NCBI RefSeq assembly: GCF_007992835.1
Contig: NZ_BKBA01000008.1
Coordinates: 186,001-250,000, forward strand
Direction: 5' to 3'
DNA length: 64,000 nucleotides
Source of the DNA: Knoellia locipacati
GTDB lineage: Bacteria > Actinomycetota > Actinomycetes > Actinomycetales > Dermatophilaceae
The notes beneath the pieces were generated by a model. That model did not search any database, was not told where the DNA came from, and was given only the letters and a program-made list of their open reading frames with translations. Positions 1-7,908 of the stretch are shown here, piece by piece. How positions within the stretch are numbered: position 1 is the stretch's first letter; each line of letters starts with the position of its first letter. Both the position numbers and the translations under genes were made by a program.

Positions 1-401
1 TCGCATCGTTGCTATGGGGTGGTTCAAGTGCCTTATCAGTCGATTGGCTTGTCCTGATCCTCACCTTTGTTCCATGGGTGGTTCTCGCCGCATGGCTATG
101 CCGACCGACGTCCTACGAAAGTCGAGACATCTGAGCTTCAGAGGGACCGCGTGGCCCCGAGCCGACGCAAGGCCTGACTGATTCCGCACGGCGGCATGAG
201 GGGACCTTGGGGATGCGCGGAAGGGACGTGGCCACTGCGGCAGATCCGGTCGAGCCGCGGCAGAACTCAGTTGGCACGCGACGCGGCGGTGAGCCACGCC
301 CCCATTCATCCTCGGCTCGCGAGCCCGATCAGCACGTCGCATCGGTGGATGTGAGGCGTGGGCACCCTGTGCTGTGGTCGGCTGGGGGAGAGCGGCCGGG
401 C
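1..401. other. gene-free left edge
   Basis: No reading frame here has a convincing start, composition or family resemblance. The first roughly 130 bases look richer in A+T than the rest of the window, and the following hydrolase gene also uses more A/T-ending codons than most others, so the edge may belong to a segment of different origin. This composition judgement is by eye. Confidence 0.4.
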
Positions 402-1184
402 TCAACCAGTTCTATCCAGGATCAGCCGGGTCGCTTCGTGCGGTGTGTCCCATTGTGGGAAGTGGCCGCACCGCTCGAACCAGTGCAGCACCGCGTCGGG
501 GAACAGCTCCGCCGCACGTGCGGCCTGTCTCGGCACGGTCACCAGGTCACGACGCCCCCACCCGATCGTGACCCGGCCAGGCGCTGTGCCTGCCGGGGCG
601 CCCTGTTGCTTGGGGCCTTTGGTCAGGGCATCCAAGGCGGCGCCGGTCGATGGGGAGTCGGCCAGCCCGGTTACGTCCGGCAGCACGGTCTCGGACGAGA
701 GCGCCCAAGGTCGCGCTGACAGCTGCGCGAGAAGCAGCGTCCGGCCCACCGGGGTGGCGAGCAGTGACGGCAGCCTGCTTCGGACGGCGCGGACCAGAGC
801 AATCGACGGCCGCAGTGTGGCGCCGAAGACGGCGAGTTCGCGGTCGCTCCAAAAGCCGCCTGGATCCAGAGCCACGGTGTCGCCGCCGACTCCTCGTCGT
901 GCGAGCTCGAGCACCATTCGGCCGCCCATCGACTGGCCAGCGGTGGCGACCCCGTCCAGCCCCTCTTCGCGGATGAAGTTCGCGACGGAGTCGGTCAGGG
1001 TGGCGATCGAGACCTCGCCGGTCAAGGGTGGCGTTTCTCCAAACCCAGGCAGGTCGACGGCGATGACCTCACGGTGCTCGGCCAGTTCGTTGATGATCGG
1101 GGTCCAAGATCGCCACCCTCCACCTAGACCGTGCACGAGCAACAGCGGACTGCCACTTCCGCGTCTCACGTGGTTCAACGTCAT
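402..1184 (-). CDS. alpha/beta-fold hydrolase
   Basis: A 260-residue cytoplasmic alpha/beta hydrolase. The oxyanion-hole motif HGLGGG is near residue 18, the nucleophile elbow GQSMGG places the catalytic serine at 85, Asp213 follows in GRRD, and His241 sits in CGHFPQWD, so the triad is complete. The overall shape resembles the esterase/haloperoxidase-like subfamily, but the substrate cannot be read from the sequence. No signal peptide is visible. The ATG lies six bases after a TAGCGT box, so the mRNA is probably leaderless. It stands alone; the next gene on this strand begins at 2985 and is separated by 268 bases. Codon choice is a little less G/C-biased than in the downstream genes. The fold is certain, the specific activity unknown. 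Confidence 0.8.
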   Translation of the reverse strand: MTLNHVRRGSGSPLLLVHGLGGGWRSWTPIINELAEHREVIAVDLPGFGETPPLTGEVSIATLTDSVANFIREEGLDGVATAGQSMGGRMVLELARRGVGGDTVALDPGGFWSDRELAVFGATLRPSIALVRAVRSRLPSLLATPVGRTLLLAQLSARPWALSSETVLPDVTGLADSPSTGAALDALTKGPKQQGAPAGTAPGRVTIGWGRRDLVTVPRQAARAAELFPDAVLHWFERCGHFPQWDTPHEATRLILDRTG

Positions 1185-1190
1185 GCCGCG

Positions 1191-1196
1191 ACGCTA
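1191..1196 (-). promoter_or_regulatory. -10 box, probable leaderless start
   Basis: TAGCGT on the minus strand, with six bases between it and the ATG of the hydrolase. The same spacing recurs at many genes here and would put the first transcribed base on the start codon. Confidence 0.45.
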
Positions 1197-1452
1197 GTTC
1201 ACGCGCCCGCGCGTCGGCGCCTTGACGAGGCCCCGTTCCACGCTGAGCCCGCCGCGAACAGCATCACCGACGGCTGACCTCACGATCACCGACACCCAGT
1301 CACGATCGGGGCTTCCCTGACATCGGCACGAATCCACGGACCGGGGCGCCGTGGCCAGCGCGTCCATGCGGGCGGTGTGACGCCGCCTCGAGGACCAGCG
1401 CTCATCGCAATGAGCGGATGTCCGGCATACCCGATCAGACGTGTTTCTGGAC

Positions 1453-2985
1453 TCAGTCGGGGACGCGGCTGCGGGCGAGATGGACCTGCTCGGGCGTGTG
1501 GAGCCGGACCATGACCCGGGCCGTGTCGCGGGGTACCGAAGCCGGGGTCGCCAACGACACGACGACCGCCGTCGCGAACGCCAACGGCGTGCACCACGCC
1601 GCCGGGTTCGCCAGCAGTGCGCCCGGCCACCCGTCCAGCGGCCCGGCGACGAAGGTCGTCAGCGCAGCGGAGGTCGCCGCCACCGCACCGACCACTAGCC
1701 CGGCCACCGCCCCGACGCGCGACAGCCGGCGCCACCACACCCCGAGCATCAGCAGGGGAGCGAACGTCGCCGCCGCCAACGAGAACGCGAACCCGACCGT
1801 CGTCGCGATCCCGATCTGTTCCACATAGCGCGCCACGACGAAGGGCACGACCACCGCCCCCACCGCCGCCAGCCGGAACCCGCCGAACCCGAACGCGTCC
1901 CCACCGGTCAGTCGCGACAGCTGCGGCCGCAGCAGCTCCTGGTGCAGCACCCCCGTCACCGACATGGCCAGCCCCGATGCCGTCGACAGCAACGCAGCGA
2001 AGGCGCCACCTGCCAGCATCGCCGTCAGGACGTCACCACCCAGGCCCGACACCACCCGCTCCGGCAGCTGGAGCACGATCGTGTCGGACCGGACCCCCGC
2101 GGGCAGCGACGGCAGGTGCACTCGGCCGAGGACGGCATACACCGGGGGCAGGAGGTAGAAGACGCCCAGGAGGGCCACGACCGACACCGTGGTGCGCCGC
2201 GCCGCGACCCCGTCAGGGTTCGTGTAGTAGCGCACCAGCACGTGCGGCAGCCCCATCGTCCCCAGGCACAGCGCGAGCATCATCGACGCCGTCCGGTAGT
2301 GCGGGTGGTCGTCGGGGGACTTCGGCGAGAACGGCAGCGACCACGCATCCGACACGCTCGGAAGCCCTGCGCCAGAACGCAACCAGAGCGCCAGCAGCAC
2401 GAACGCCGGCACCGCCAGGCAGGTCAGCTTGATCCAGTACTGCATCGCCTGGACGAAGGTGATCGACCGCATCCCACCGGCCCCGACCGCCGCTGCCACG
2501 ACCACGGCCACGAGCAGCGCCCCGACCCACTGCGGGGCGCCCGTCACCAGCGCCAGCGCCAGCCCAGCCCCCTGGAACTGCGGCACGAGATACATCCAGC
2601 CGATCGCCACCACCAGGAGAGCCGCGAGCCGCCGCACGAACACCGACCCCAGCCGCGCCTCGGCGAAGTCGGGCAGCGTGTACGCCCCCGATCTCCGCAT
2701 CGGTGCCGCCACCATGACGAGCAGCACGAGGTAGCCCAGCGTGTAGCCCACAGGCAGCCACAGCAGGTCGACGCCCTGGTCGTAGATCAGCCCGGCAACC
2801 CCCAGGAAGGAAGCGGCAGAGAGGTATTCGCCCGAGATCGCACTCGCGTTGAGCCTCGGCGACACCGTCCGCCCCGCGACGTAGAAGTCCGAGGTGCGCC
2901 GCGACAGCCGCAGTCCCAACCCGCCGACGACCACCGTCGTCACGCACACGATCGCGACCGCGACGACCGACAACGTGTCAGACAT
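1453..2985 (-). CDS. sodium:solute symporter (monocarboxylate/acetate type)
   Basis: A 510-residue integral membrane transporter of the SSS family, with about 13 hydrophobic segments and an extracytoplasmic N-terminus. The segment ISGEYLSAASFLGVAG around residues 50-65 and the YTLPDFAEARLG stretch near residue 101 match the acetate/monocarboxylate branch (ActP, MctC). It is the last gene of a four-gene operon: its ATG overlaps the stop of the small membrane protein by eight bases, and a LytS/LytTR pair lies upstream. In Escherichia coli similar sensor pairs (BtsSR, YpdAB) switch on transporters in response to pyruvate, so uptake of a short carboxylate is a reasonable inference, not a demonstrated substrate. 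No terminator hairpin is obvious right after the gene. Confidence 0.85.
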   Translation of the reverse strand: MSDTLSVVAVAIVCVTTVVVGGLGLRLSRRTSDFYVAGRTVSPRLNASAISGEYLSAASFLGVAGLIYDQGVDLLWLPVGYTLGYLVLLVMVAAPMRRSGAYTLPDFAEARLGSVFVRRLAALLVVAIGWMYLVPQFQGAGLALALVTGAPQWVGALLVAVVVAAAVGAGGMRSITFVQAMQYWIKLTCLAVPAFVLLALWLRSGAGLPSVSDAWSLPFSPKSPDDHPHYRTASMMLALCLGTMGLPHVLVRYYTNPDGVAARRTTVSVVALLGVFYLLPPVYAVLGRVHLPSLPAGVRSDTIVLQLPERVVSGLGGDVLTAMLAGGAFAALLSTASGLAMSVTGVLHQELLRPQLSRLTGGDAFGFGGFRLAAVGAVVVPFVVARYVEQIGIATTVGFAFSLAAATFAPLLMLGVWWRRLSRVGAVAGLVVGAVAATSAALTTFVAGPLDGWPGALLANPAAWCTPLAFATAVVVSLATPASVPRDTARVMVRLHTPEQVHLARSRVPD

Positions 2986-3370
2986 CGCGCCCCGCCCCGA
3001 TGATGTCCGCGAACTCCGCCTCGATCCGCTCCGCCTGCCGGACGTAGCCGCGCGCGAGCAGCCACGCCGCCGGATAGACGAGCACCCCGAGCACGAGCCA
3101 CGGCAGCGGCACCCCCGCCAGCGTCATCGTCCGCGTCGACGGGATGAGCGACAGCAGCACCGGGAACCCACCCAGTGCCAGCACCATGAGCCCGAGCACG
3201 GTGAGCCCGAGCCGCAGCTGCGCCCGCCGCAGCCCGTCGAGGTAGACGTCACCGAGCTCGGTCTGCTCGTCGAGGTCGGTCGACAGCGGTCGTGTCCGGG
3301 CCGGCCGCGCGCCTCGCCGCGAGCTCGTCACCCGCACCCGCGCGGGGACGTCGCCGCGTTCCGGCGCCAT
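2978..3370 (-). CDS. small two-helix membrane protein paired with the symporter
   Basis: A 130-residue protein with a basic, probably cytoplasmic N-terminus, two transmembrane helices at roughly residues 52-75 and 84-107, and a charged tail. Small membrane proteins of this shape (for example the DUF485/YjcH group) commonly accompany acetate-type sodium symporters, though the sequence match to that family is not obvious by eye. Translation is coupled on both sides: its ATG shares one base with the TGA of the response regulator (TGATG), and its stop lies inside the start of the symporter gene. A role as symporter accessory subunit is inferred from position only. Confidence 0.7.
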   Translation of the reverse strand: MAPERGDVPARVRVTSSRRGARPARTRPLSTDLDEQTELGDVYLDGLRRAQLRLGLTVLGLMVLALGGFPVLLSLIPSTRTMTLAGVPLPWLVLGVLVYPAAWLLARGYVRQAERIEAEFADIIGAGRDV

Positions 3371-4224
3371 CAGCTGCCCGAGCCGGGTCGCCTCAGCAGC
3401 ACGTCACGCAGACCCTTCGTATGCCGTCGGCTCACCTGGAGCTCCACGTCGCCGACCATGACCGCGCACCGACCGTGGTCCATCCGGACCTCCGTGACGT
3501 GCGCGAGCGCGACGAGCGTGGACCGGTGGATGCGGACGAATCCGGCTGGGCCCCAACGCTCCTCGAGCACGGCGAGCGGGATCCGGACGAGGTGGCTGCC
3601 GTCGGCGGTGTGCAGCCGGGCGTAGTCGCCGGAGGCCTCGACCCATCGGATCTGCGACCGCGTGATGAACCGGGTCACGCCGCCGAGCTCGACCGGGATC
3701 GTCTCGTCCTCCGCCGGGGCGCCGTCCGTGGGCGACGGGGAGGAGGCCACGCCGGGCGTACCGGACTCGGCAAGAGAGGTGCGCGGCCCACGCTCGGCGT
3801 GGGCCGGCATACCGGCCTCGTCCTGCTTCACCACGACGCGACGCACGGCCTCGCGCAGTCGTTCGCTGCGCACGGGCTTCATGACGTAGTCGGTCGCGGC
3901 GAGCGCGAAGGCGTCGACCGCGTGCTGGTCGTGCGCAGTGACGAAGACGAGCTGCGGGGGAGAGGCGAATCGCGCCAGCACCCTGCCGAGCGCGATGCCG
4001 TCCAGCCCCGGCATCGAGATGTCGCTGAAGATCACGTCGACGTCGTGCTCCTCGAGCATGGTCAGCGCCTCGGTGCCGCTCGTGGCCGTGAGGACCTCGC
4101 CGATCCGGTCGTCGGAGTCGAGGAGGAACCGCACCTCCGAGAGGGCGGGGAGCTCGTCGTCGACGACGAGGGCCCGAAGGCTGCCGGCACTGGCCATGGC
4201 GTCGAGGATATCCACGGAGGGCAA
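3370..4224 (-). CDS. LytTR-family response regulator
   Basis: A 284-residue DNA-binding response regulator. The receiver domain (about 16-135) carries the acidic pair at Asp22-Asp23, the phospho-acceptor Asp68 in SDISMPGLDG, Thr96 and Lys116. After a linker of about 40 residues comes a LytTR domain (about 178-278), the beta-rich DNA-binding fold of AgrA/LytR-type regulators. The gene follows the kinase by ten bases. The coordinates use a TTG start at 4224; an ATG at 4197 (residue 10) or a GTG at 4215 would also fit, and no strong ribosome binding site decides. It probably controls the symporter genes downstream in the same operon. Confidence 0.88.
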   Translation of the reverse strand: MPSVDILDAMASAGSLRALVVDDELPALSEVRFLLDSDDRIGEVLTATSGTEALTMLEEHDVDVIFSDISMPGLDGIALGRVLARFASPPQLVFVTAHDQHAVDAFALAATDYVMKPVRSERLREAVRRVVVKQDEAGMPAHAERGPRTSLAESGTPGVASSPSPTDGAPAEDETIPVELGGVTRFITRSQIRWVEASGDYARLHTADGSHLVRIPLAVLEERWGPAGFVRIHRSTLVALAHVTEVRMDHGRCAVMVGDVELQVSRRHTKGLRDVLLRRPGSGS

Positions 4225-4234
4225 GGGGTGCGCG

Positions 4235-5428
4235 TCACTCGGCGTGAACGCCGGGGGCGTACTTCGGCACGCGGAAGCTCACCCGGGTCCCAGCGCCCTC
4301 CGCGGTCTCCACGACGAGCCCGAAGTCGTCGCCGTAGATCTGGCGCAGCCGGGCGTCGACGTTGCCCAGCCCGATCGAGTCCGCTCGCGACACCCCGTCG
4401 AGGATGCGCTGCACCGACTCGGGCGAGGTGCCGACGCCGTCGTCGTCGACCGAGATCTCCGCCTCACCGCCCTGGTCGGAGGCGGAGATCGTCACGTGCC
4501 CGACCCCCTCCTTGGAGGCCAGACCGTGACGGACGGCGTTCTCGACGAGCGGCTGCACGGCGAGGTAGGGGATCCGCACGGGCAGCACCTCGGGCGCGAT
4601 GAGCAGCGAGACCTGGAGCCGCTCGCCGAAGCGGGCCTGCTCGAGCACGAGGTAGCGCTCGACGTTGCGCAGCTCCTCGGCGAGCGTCGTGAACGGCCCT
4701 CCCTGGCGCAGCGAGTAGCGCGTGAAGTCGGCGAACTCGAGGAGCAGCTCACGCGCCCGCTCGGGGTCGGTCCGGACGAACGAGGCGATCGCGCCGAGCG
4801 AGTTGTAGATGAAGTGAGGGCTGATCTGGGCCCGCAGCGCCCGCAGCTCGGCCTCCATCGCGCGGGTCCGGGCGCGGCCCAGCTCGGCGACGTCGAGCTC
4901 GGCCGAGACCCAGCGGGCCAGCTCACCGGTCGCCCGTGCCAGTCCCGCGGAGGCAGCCGGGGCGTATGCCGTGAGCGTCCCGACCACGCGCTCGTCGGCG
5001 ATGAGCGGGGCCGTGACGGCAGCGCGCACCGGGCAGTCGGGGTCGCTGCACGTGATCGCATCGGACCCGAGCACCGAGGGTGCCCCCGACGTGCGGCTCT
5101 CGGAGGCGTGGCCGTGGGCGTCGGGTGCGTGGTGGTCGCCGGGGCCGGTCCACGACAGCAGGCCCGACGCGTCGCAGATCGCCACCGAGCTCGCGCCGAG
5201 GATGGCGAGCAGGTGCCGGCCGGCGCGCTCGGCCGCCTCCGGGGTGAGCCCGTCGGCGAGGTGGCGCGAGGCGAGGGAGGCGGTGTGGAGCGTCGAGTAG
5301 GTCACGCGGTCGACGGTCGACAGGAACCCGCGCCGCCGGCCGCGCCCGGCAGCCCACACCCCGAGCCCGAGAAGCAGCATCGCCCCGGCCACGACCACGG
5401 CGGTGGGTACATGGAACGACGCTGTCAT
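4235..5428 (-). CDS. LytS-type sensor histidine kinase
   Basis: A 397-residue kinase with one N-terminal transmembrane helix (8-28), a GAF-like sensor region (about 60-175), a His_kinase domain with phospho-acceptor His205 in ISPHFIYNS, and an HATPase domain (Asn297 in PLVENAVRHG, DDDG 328-331, GLGN 353-356). Classical LytS proteins carry five or six N-terminal helices, so this is the short form that senses through GAF. Two cysteines, 127 and 132, sit in CSDPDC inside the GAF region and could bind a metal or respond to redox; that is speculative. First gene of the operon, with a TAGCCT box seven bases before the ATG. Confidence 0.88.
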   Translation of the reverse strand: MTASFHVPTAVVVAGAMLLLGLGVWAAGRGRRRGFLSTVDRVTYSTLHTASLASRHLADGLTPEAAERAGRHLLAILGASSVAICDASGLLSWTGPGDHHAPDAHGHASESRTSGAPSVLGSDAITCSDPDCPVRAAVTAPLIADERVVGTLTAYAPAASAGLARATGELARWVSAELDVAELGRARTRAMEAELRALRAQISPHFIYNSLGAIASFVRTDPERARELLLEFADFTRYSLRQGGPFTTLAEELRNVERYLVLEQARFGERLQVSLLIAPEVLPVRIPYLAVQPLVENAVRHGLASKEGVGHVTISASDQGGEAEISVDDDGVGTSPESVQRILDGVSRADSIGLGNVDARLRQIYGDDFGLVVETAEGAGTRVSFRVPKYAPGVHAE

Positions 5429-5435
5429 GGGCGCA

Positions 5436-5441
5436 AGGCTA
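5436..5441 (-). promoter_or_regulatory. -10 box of the kinase operon
   Basis: TAGCCT on the minus strand, seven bases before the ATG at 5428. This predicts a leaderless mRNA for the kinase-regulator-symporter operon. Confidence 0.45.
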
Positions 5442-5463
5442 GGCCCGCCGCACCGGTGGGCTC

Positions 5464-5540
5464 GTCAGGCGACCGCGCCGGCGCGCGCGTCAGGCGACCG
5501 CGTCAGGCGACCGCGCCGGCGCGCGCGTCAGGCGACCGCG
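5464..5540. repeat. 38-base tandem duplication, two copies
   Basis: The 14-mer GTCAGGCGACCGCG starts at 5464, 5489, 5502 and 5527, giving a 25+13 base pattern repeated twice. The last copy contains the stop codon and final Ala-Val-Ala codons of the lipoprotein gene, so the array looks like local duplication of that gene's 3' end. Confidence 0.85.
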
Positions 5541-6376
5541 CACAGGCCGAGGGCGAACTCCGGGACGCCGAGGCTCCACTCGGTGACGCGACCCTCGGCG
5601 TTGAGCCGGAAGAACATCACCCGTCGATCGCTCTGAGTCGAGAGCGACTCCCGAGCGGCCTCGGGCCGGCTCACCGCCACAAAGCCGTCCGCCGAGCGCT
5701 CCACGGTGAGCCCCTCGACCGCCGACCGCAGCTCGTCCAACGTGTTGCCGACACCGAGGTCGTCGGAGGTCCGCACGACCGGGTTCCCGATGAGGATCGC
5801 CTGGACTGCCTCGACCTCACCTCGCGGTCCGGGTGTGCGGACGGCCACCACGCCGACCTGCGCGGTCGGGTCGACGACGGCGCTGCACGCGCCGGTGGTG
5901 TCGAGAACCTGCGACAGCGTCAGGGGGATCTGGACCAGCAGCATGTCGACGGTGGTGCCGACCGGGACCAAGGTCAGTCCCTGCGCCGTCGCGGTCGTCT
6001 CCCGGACCCCACCCCACTCCTCGACGCCGTCGAGGAAGTCGTCCAGCGCCCGAAGGTTGTTGCCGTAGGTGCTGCTGTGGCACCGAGGGTCGTTGCCGAC
6101 GGCTCGTTCGCAGTATGCGTACTCGTCGTCGCTGCTCGAGGGCGAGGGCGAGCGCGAGGGCGAGGTGGCTGGCGACGTGGGTGAGGTGGCTGGCGACGAG
6201 GGCGCCGTCGTCGGCGAGGGTCCCGGCGTCGACGGCATCGGATCTGCCGAGGTGGGTGACGTGCTCGAGGAGGTCCGGTCCCGCGCGTCCGGGTCCTCGG
6301 CGCCACCACAGGCCGTGGCGCTCATCGCCACGAGCAGCGCGATGGCGGTCGCGGTTCCCCCCGAGCCGATGCCCAT
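5528..6376 (-). CDS. secreted lipoprotein of unknown function
   Basis: A 282-residue protein with a short signal peptide ending in SATAC, so Cys23 is the likely lipid anchor (the lipobox is atypical, lacking Leu at -3). Residues about 30-84 are a Ser/Thr/Pro-rich low-complexity linker that would hold the rest away from the membrane. The C-terminal globular part (about 86-282) contains one cysteine pair candidate (Cys89, Cys99) plus two further cysteines and has no motif I recognise. The gene stands alone between the kinase operon and a divergent membrane protein. Its 3' end lies inside a tandem duplication. Export and anchoring are well supported; function is unknown. Confidence 0.7.
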   Translation of the reverse strand: MGIGSGGTATAIALLVAMSATACGGAEDPDARDRTSSSTSPTSADPMPSTPGPSPTTAPSSPATSPTSPATSPSRSPSPSSSDDEYAYCERAVGNDPRCHSSTYGNNLRALDDFLDGVEEWGGVRETTATAQGLTLVPVGTTVDMLLVQIPLTLSQVLDTTGACSAVVDPTAQVGVVAVRTPGPRGEVEAVQAILIGNPVVRTSDDLGVGNTLDELRSAVEGLTVERSADGFVAVSRPEAARESLSTQSDRRVMFFRLNAEGRVTEWSLGVPEFALGLCAVA

Positions 6377-6421
6377 GTTCTAGATTGGCACCGATGTGAC
6401 CCGCATCACAAGGAGGGTGTC

Positions 6422-6940
6422 GTGGCGCGCAAGGGGTCGGTCCGCTCGCGGGCGACGGCTGGGAGCTACCAGGCGCGGTGGCTCGTCGCCTACTGGGTCA
6501 CCGTCGCGCTCACCGTCGTGTTCCTCCTGCTCGCGATCACGGGCGAGGGGGTGGCCGGCGTGGCCCGCATCGCCATCACCCTCGGAGTGGTGGCGGCCCT
6601 CGCGGGCACCCTCATGGCCGTCGCGGTGTCGCGGATGGGCGTGAGCGACGTCGAGTTCGACGAGGCGACGTCGGCCATGCGGGTGATCACGGTCGCGTGG
6701 GTGGTCCTGGTGACCGTCCTCGTCGTGGGGACGGTCCTCGGGACCGGTGCCGGCGACCGCCGCGTGGCGGACGCCGGCACGACGGCGTCCGTCGTGGGCG
6801 TGTCCGAGGGTGCCACCGGGGCGCTCTTCGGCCTGGCGGCGCTCTTCGTCGTCGTCGGGGACGGCTACACGAGGTACCGCGTGCTGACCCGGGACGTGCG
6901 TCGCGCGCAACGGCCGCAACCACCGGGGTCGCCGGGCTGA
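6422..6940 (+). CDS. integral membrane protein, unknown function
   Basis: A 172-residue protein with four hydrophobic segments (about 22-42, 48-70, 86-108 and 126-146) and basic termini. It starts with GTG at 6422, chosen because AAGGAGG at about 6410-6416 sits at ideal distance. No family motif is recognised. The gene is divergent from the lipoprotein and 82 bases upstream of the thioesterase. The opposite strand is open over this gene but reads as a shadow, lacking the ribosome site and membrane-protein pattern seen here. Confidence 0.7.
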   Translation: MARKGSVRSRATAGSYQARWLVAYWVTVALTVVFLLLAITGEGVAGVARIAITLGVVAALAGTLMAVAVSRMGVSDVEFDEATSAMRVITVAWVVLVTVLVVGTVLGTGAGDRRVADAGTTASVVGVSEGATGALFGLAALFVVVGDGYTRYRVLTRDVRRAQRPQPPGSPG

Positions 6941-7009
6941 TCCCGAGCCGTCGATGGCGCCAGGTGCGGGGCTGCCCACACCGCGTTCCGAGGAGGCGAC
7001 CACGCGGCA

Positions 7010-7015
7010 TACGCT
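7010..7015 (+). promoter_or_regulatory. -10 box overlapping a GTATGCCG-family octamer
   Basis: TACGCT, seven bases before the ATG at 7023. Its first bases belong to the octamer CGGCATAC at 7005-7012, so the dispersed octamer and the promoter share sequence here. Confidence 0.4.
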
Positions 7016-7022
7016 CGGCAGC

Positions 7023-7898
7023 ATGAGCGACCCGAGCAGTTCCGCCGCCGACGACCAGACCAGGGCGACCACGGAGTTCGACGACGCCCTGACCCTCACC
7101 GACGGACGCGCCGAGCTCAGCGAGGACTGGGTCATCGGCGAGGCCGTCAACGGCGGGCTCCTCATGTCGCTCGCGACCAAGGCCGCGGCCGAGGCCCTCC
7201 ACGCCGTCGACAGCCACCAGGACCCGGTCGCGTTCAGCACGACCTTCCTCGCCGCCGCCCAGCCCGGCCCCGCGACCGTGGAGACCCAGGTCCTGCGCAC
7301 CGGCCGCTCGTTCTCGACGGCCGAGGTGACGCTGACCCAGGGTGGGACGACCTGCCTGCGCCACACCGCGACCTTCGCCGACCTCGACGCCAACAGCGAG
7401 CCGGTCCACCTCCAGGAGGCTCCGCCCGAGCTCCCCGACCCGGAGATGTGCGCGCCGGCCGCCCGTGGGGGGTTCGCCGAGAAGATCCGGATCCTCGACC
7501 GCCTCGACATGCGCATCGACCCCGCGACCGTCGGCTGGGCGCTCGGCCAGCCCGCCCGCGACGGTGAGATGCGCGCCTGGATCCGGTTCGCCGACGGCCG
7601 CGAGCCCGACGCCCTGTCGCTCCCGTTCTTCCTCGACGCGATGCCGCCCGTGACGTTCACGTTCGGCGCGCTCGGCTGGGCGCCGACGATCGCCTTCTCC
7701 GGCCACGTCCGCTCACGTCCCGAGCCCGGCTGGCTCCGCATGCGCATCACGACCCGCAACGTCATCGGCGGCCTCTTCGAGGAGGACGCGGTCATCTGGG
7801 ACTCGCGCGACCGCGTCGTCGCCCAGTCGCGTCAGCTCGCCGGCGTCCGCATGCCGTCCCCCGATGCCGGTATGCCGGCCGCCCCCGAGAGCGTCTGA
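7023..7898 (+). CDS. acyl-CoA thioesterase-like protein (double hotdog)
   Basis: A 291-residue protein resembling the TesB-like, two-hotdog thioesterase family (4HBT_3). The N-terminal half contains the substrate-channel segment GEAVNGGLLMSLATKAA near residues 38-55, and the C-terminal half ends with LFEEDAVIWDSRDRVVAQSRQLA, a typical closing strand of this family. It would hydrolyse acyl-CoA thioesters in the cytoplasm; chain-length preference cannot be told. The start at 7023 is preferred over an upstream in-frame ATG at 6954 because a TACGCT box lies seven bases before it and the residues in between show no conservation pattern. The next gene follows after 10 bases, probably in the same operon. 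Confidence 0.78.
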   Translation: MSDPSSSAADDQTRATTEFDDALTLTDGRAELSEDWVIGEAVNGGLLMSLATKAAAEALHAVDSHQDPVAFSTTFLAAAQPGPATVETQVLRTGRSFSTAEVTLTQGGTTCLRHTATFADLDANSEPVHLQEAPPELPDPEMCAPAARGGFAEKIRILDRLDMRIDPATVGWALGQPARDGEMRAWIRFADGREPDALSLPFFLDAMPPVTFTFGALGWAPTIAFSGHVRSRPEPGWLRMRITTRNVIGGLFEEDAVIWDSRDRVVAQSRQLAGVRMPSPDAGMPAAPESV

Positions 7899-7908
7899 GG
7901 CCTCTCAC

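Noticed and set aside
61-405. 114-codon minus-strand frame at the left edge
   Set aside because: Composition and sequence are unlike a protein and no start signal is present.
6380-7795. Long minus-strand frame over the membrane protein and thioesterase
   Set aside because: No family resemblance; the plus-strand genes have ribosome site, promoter and recognisable domain.
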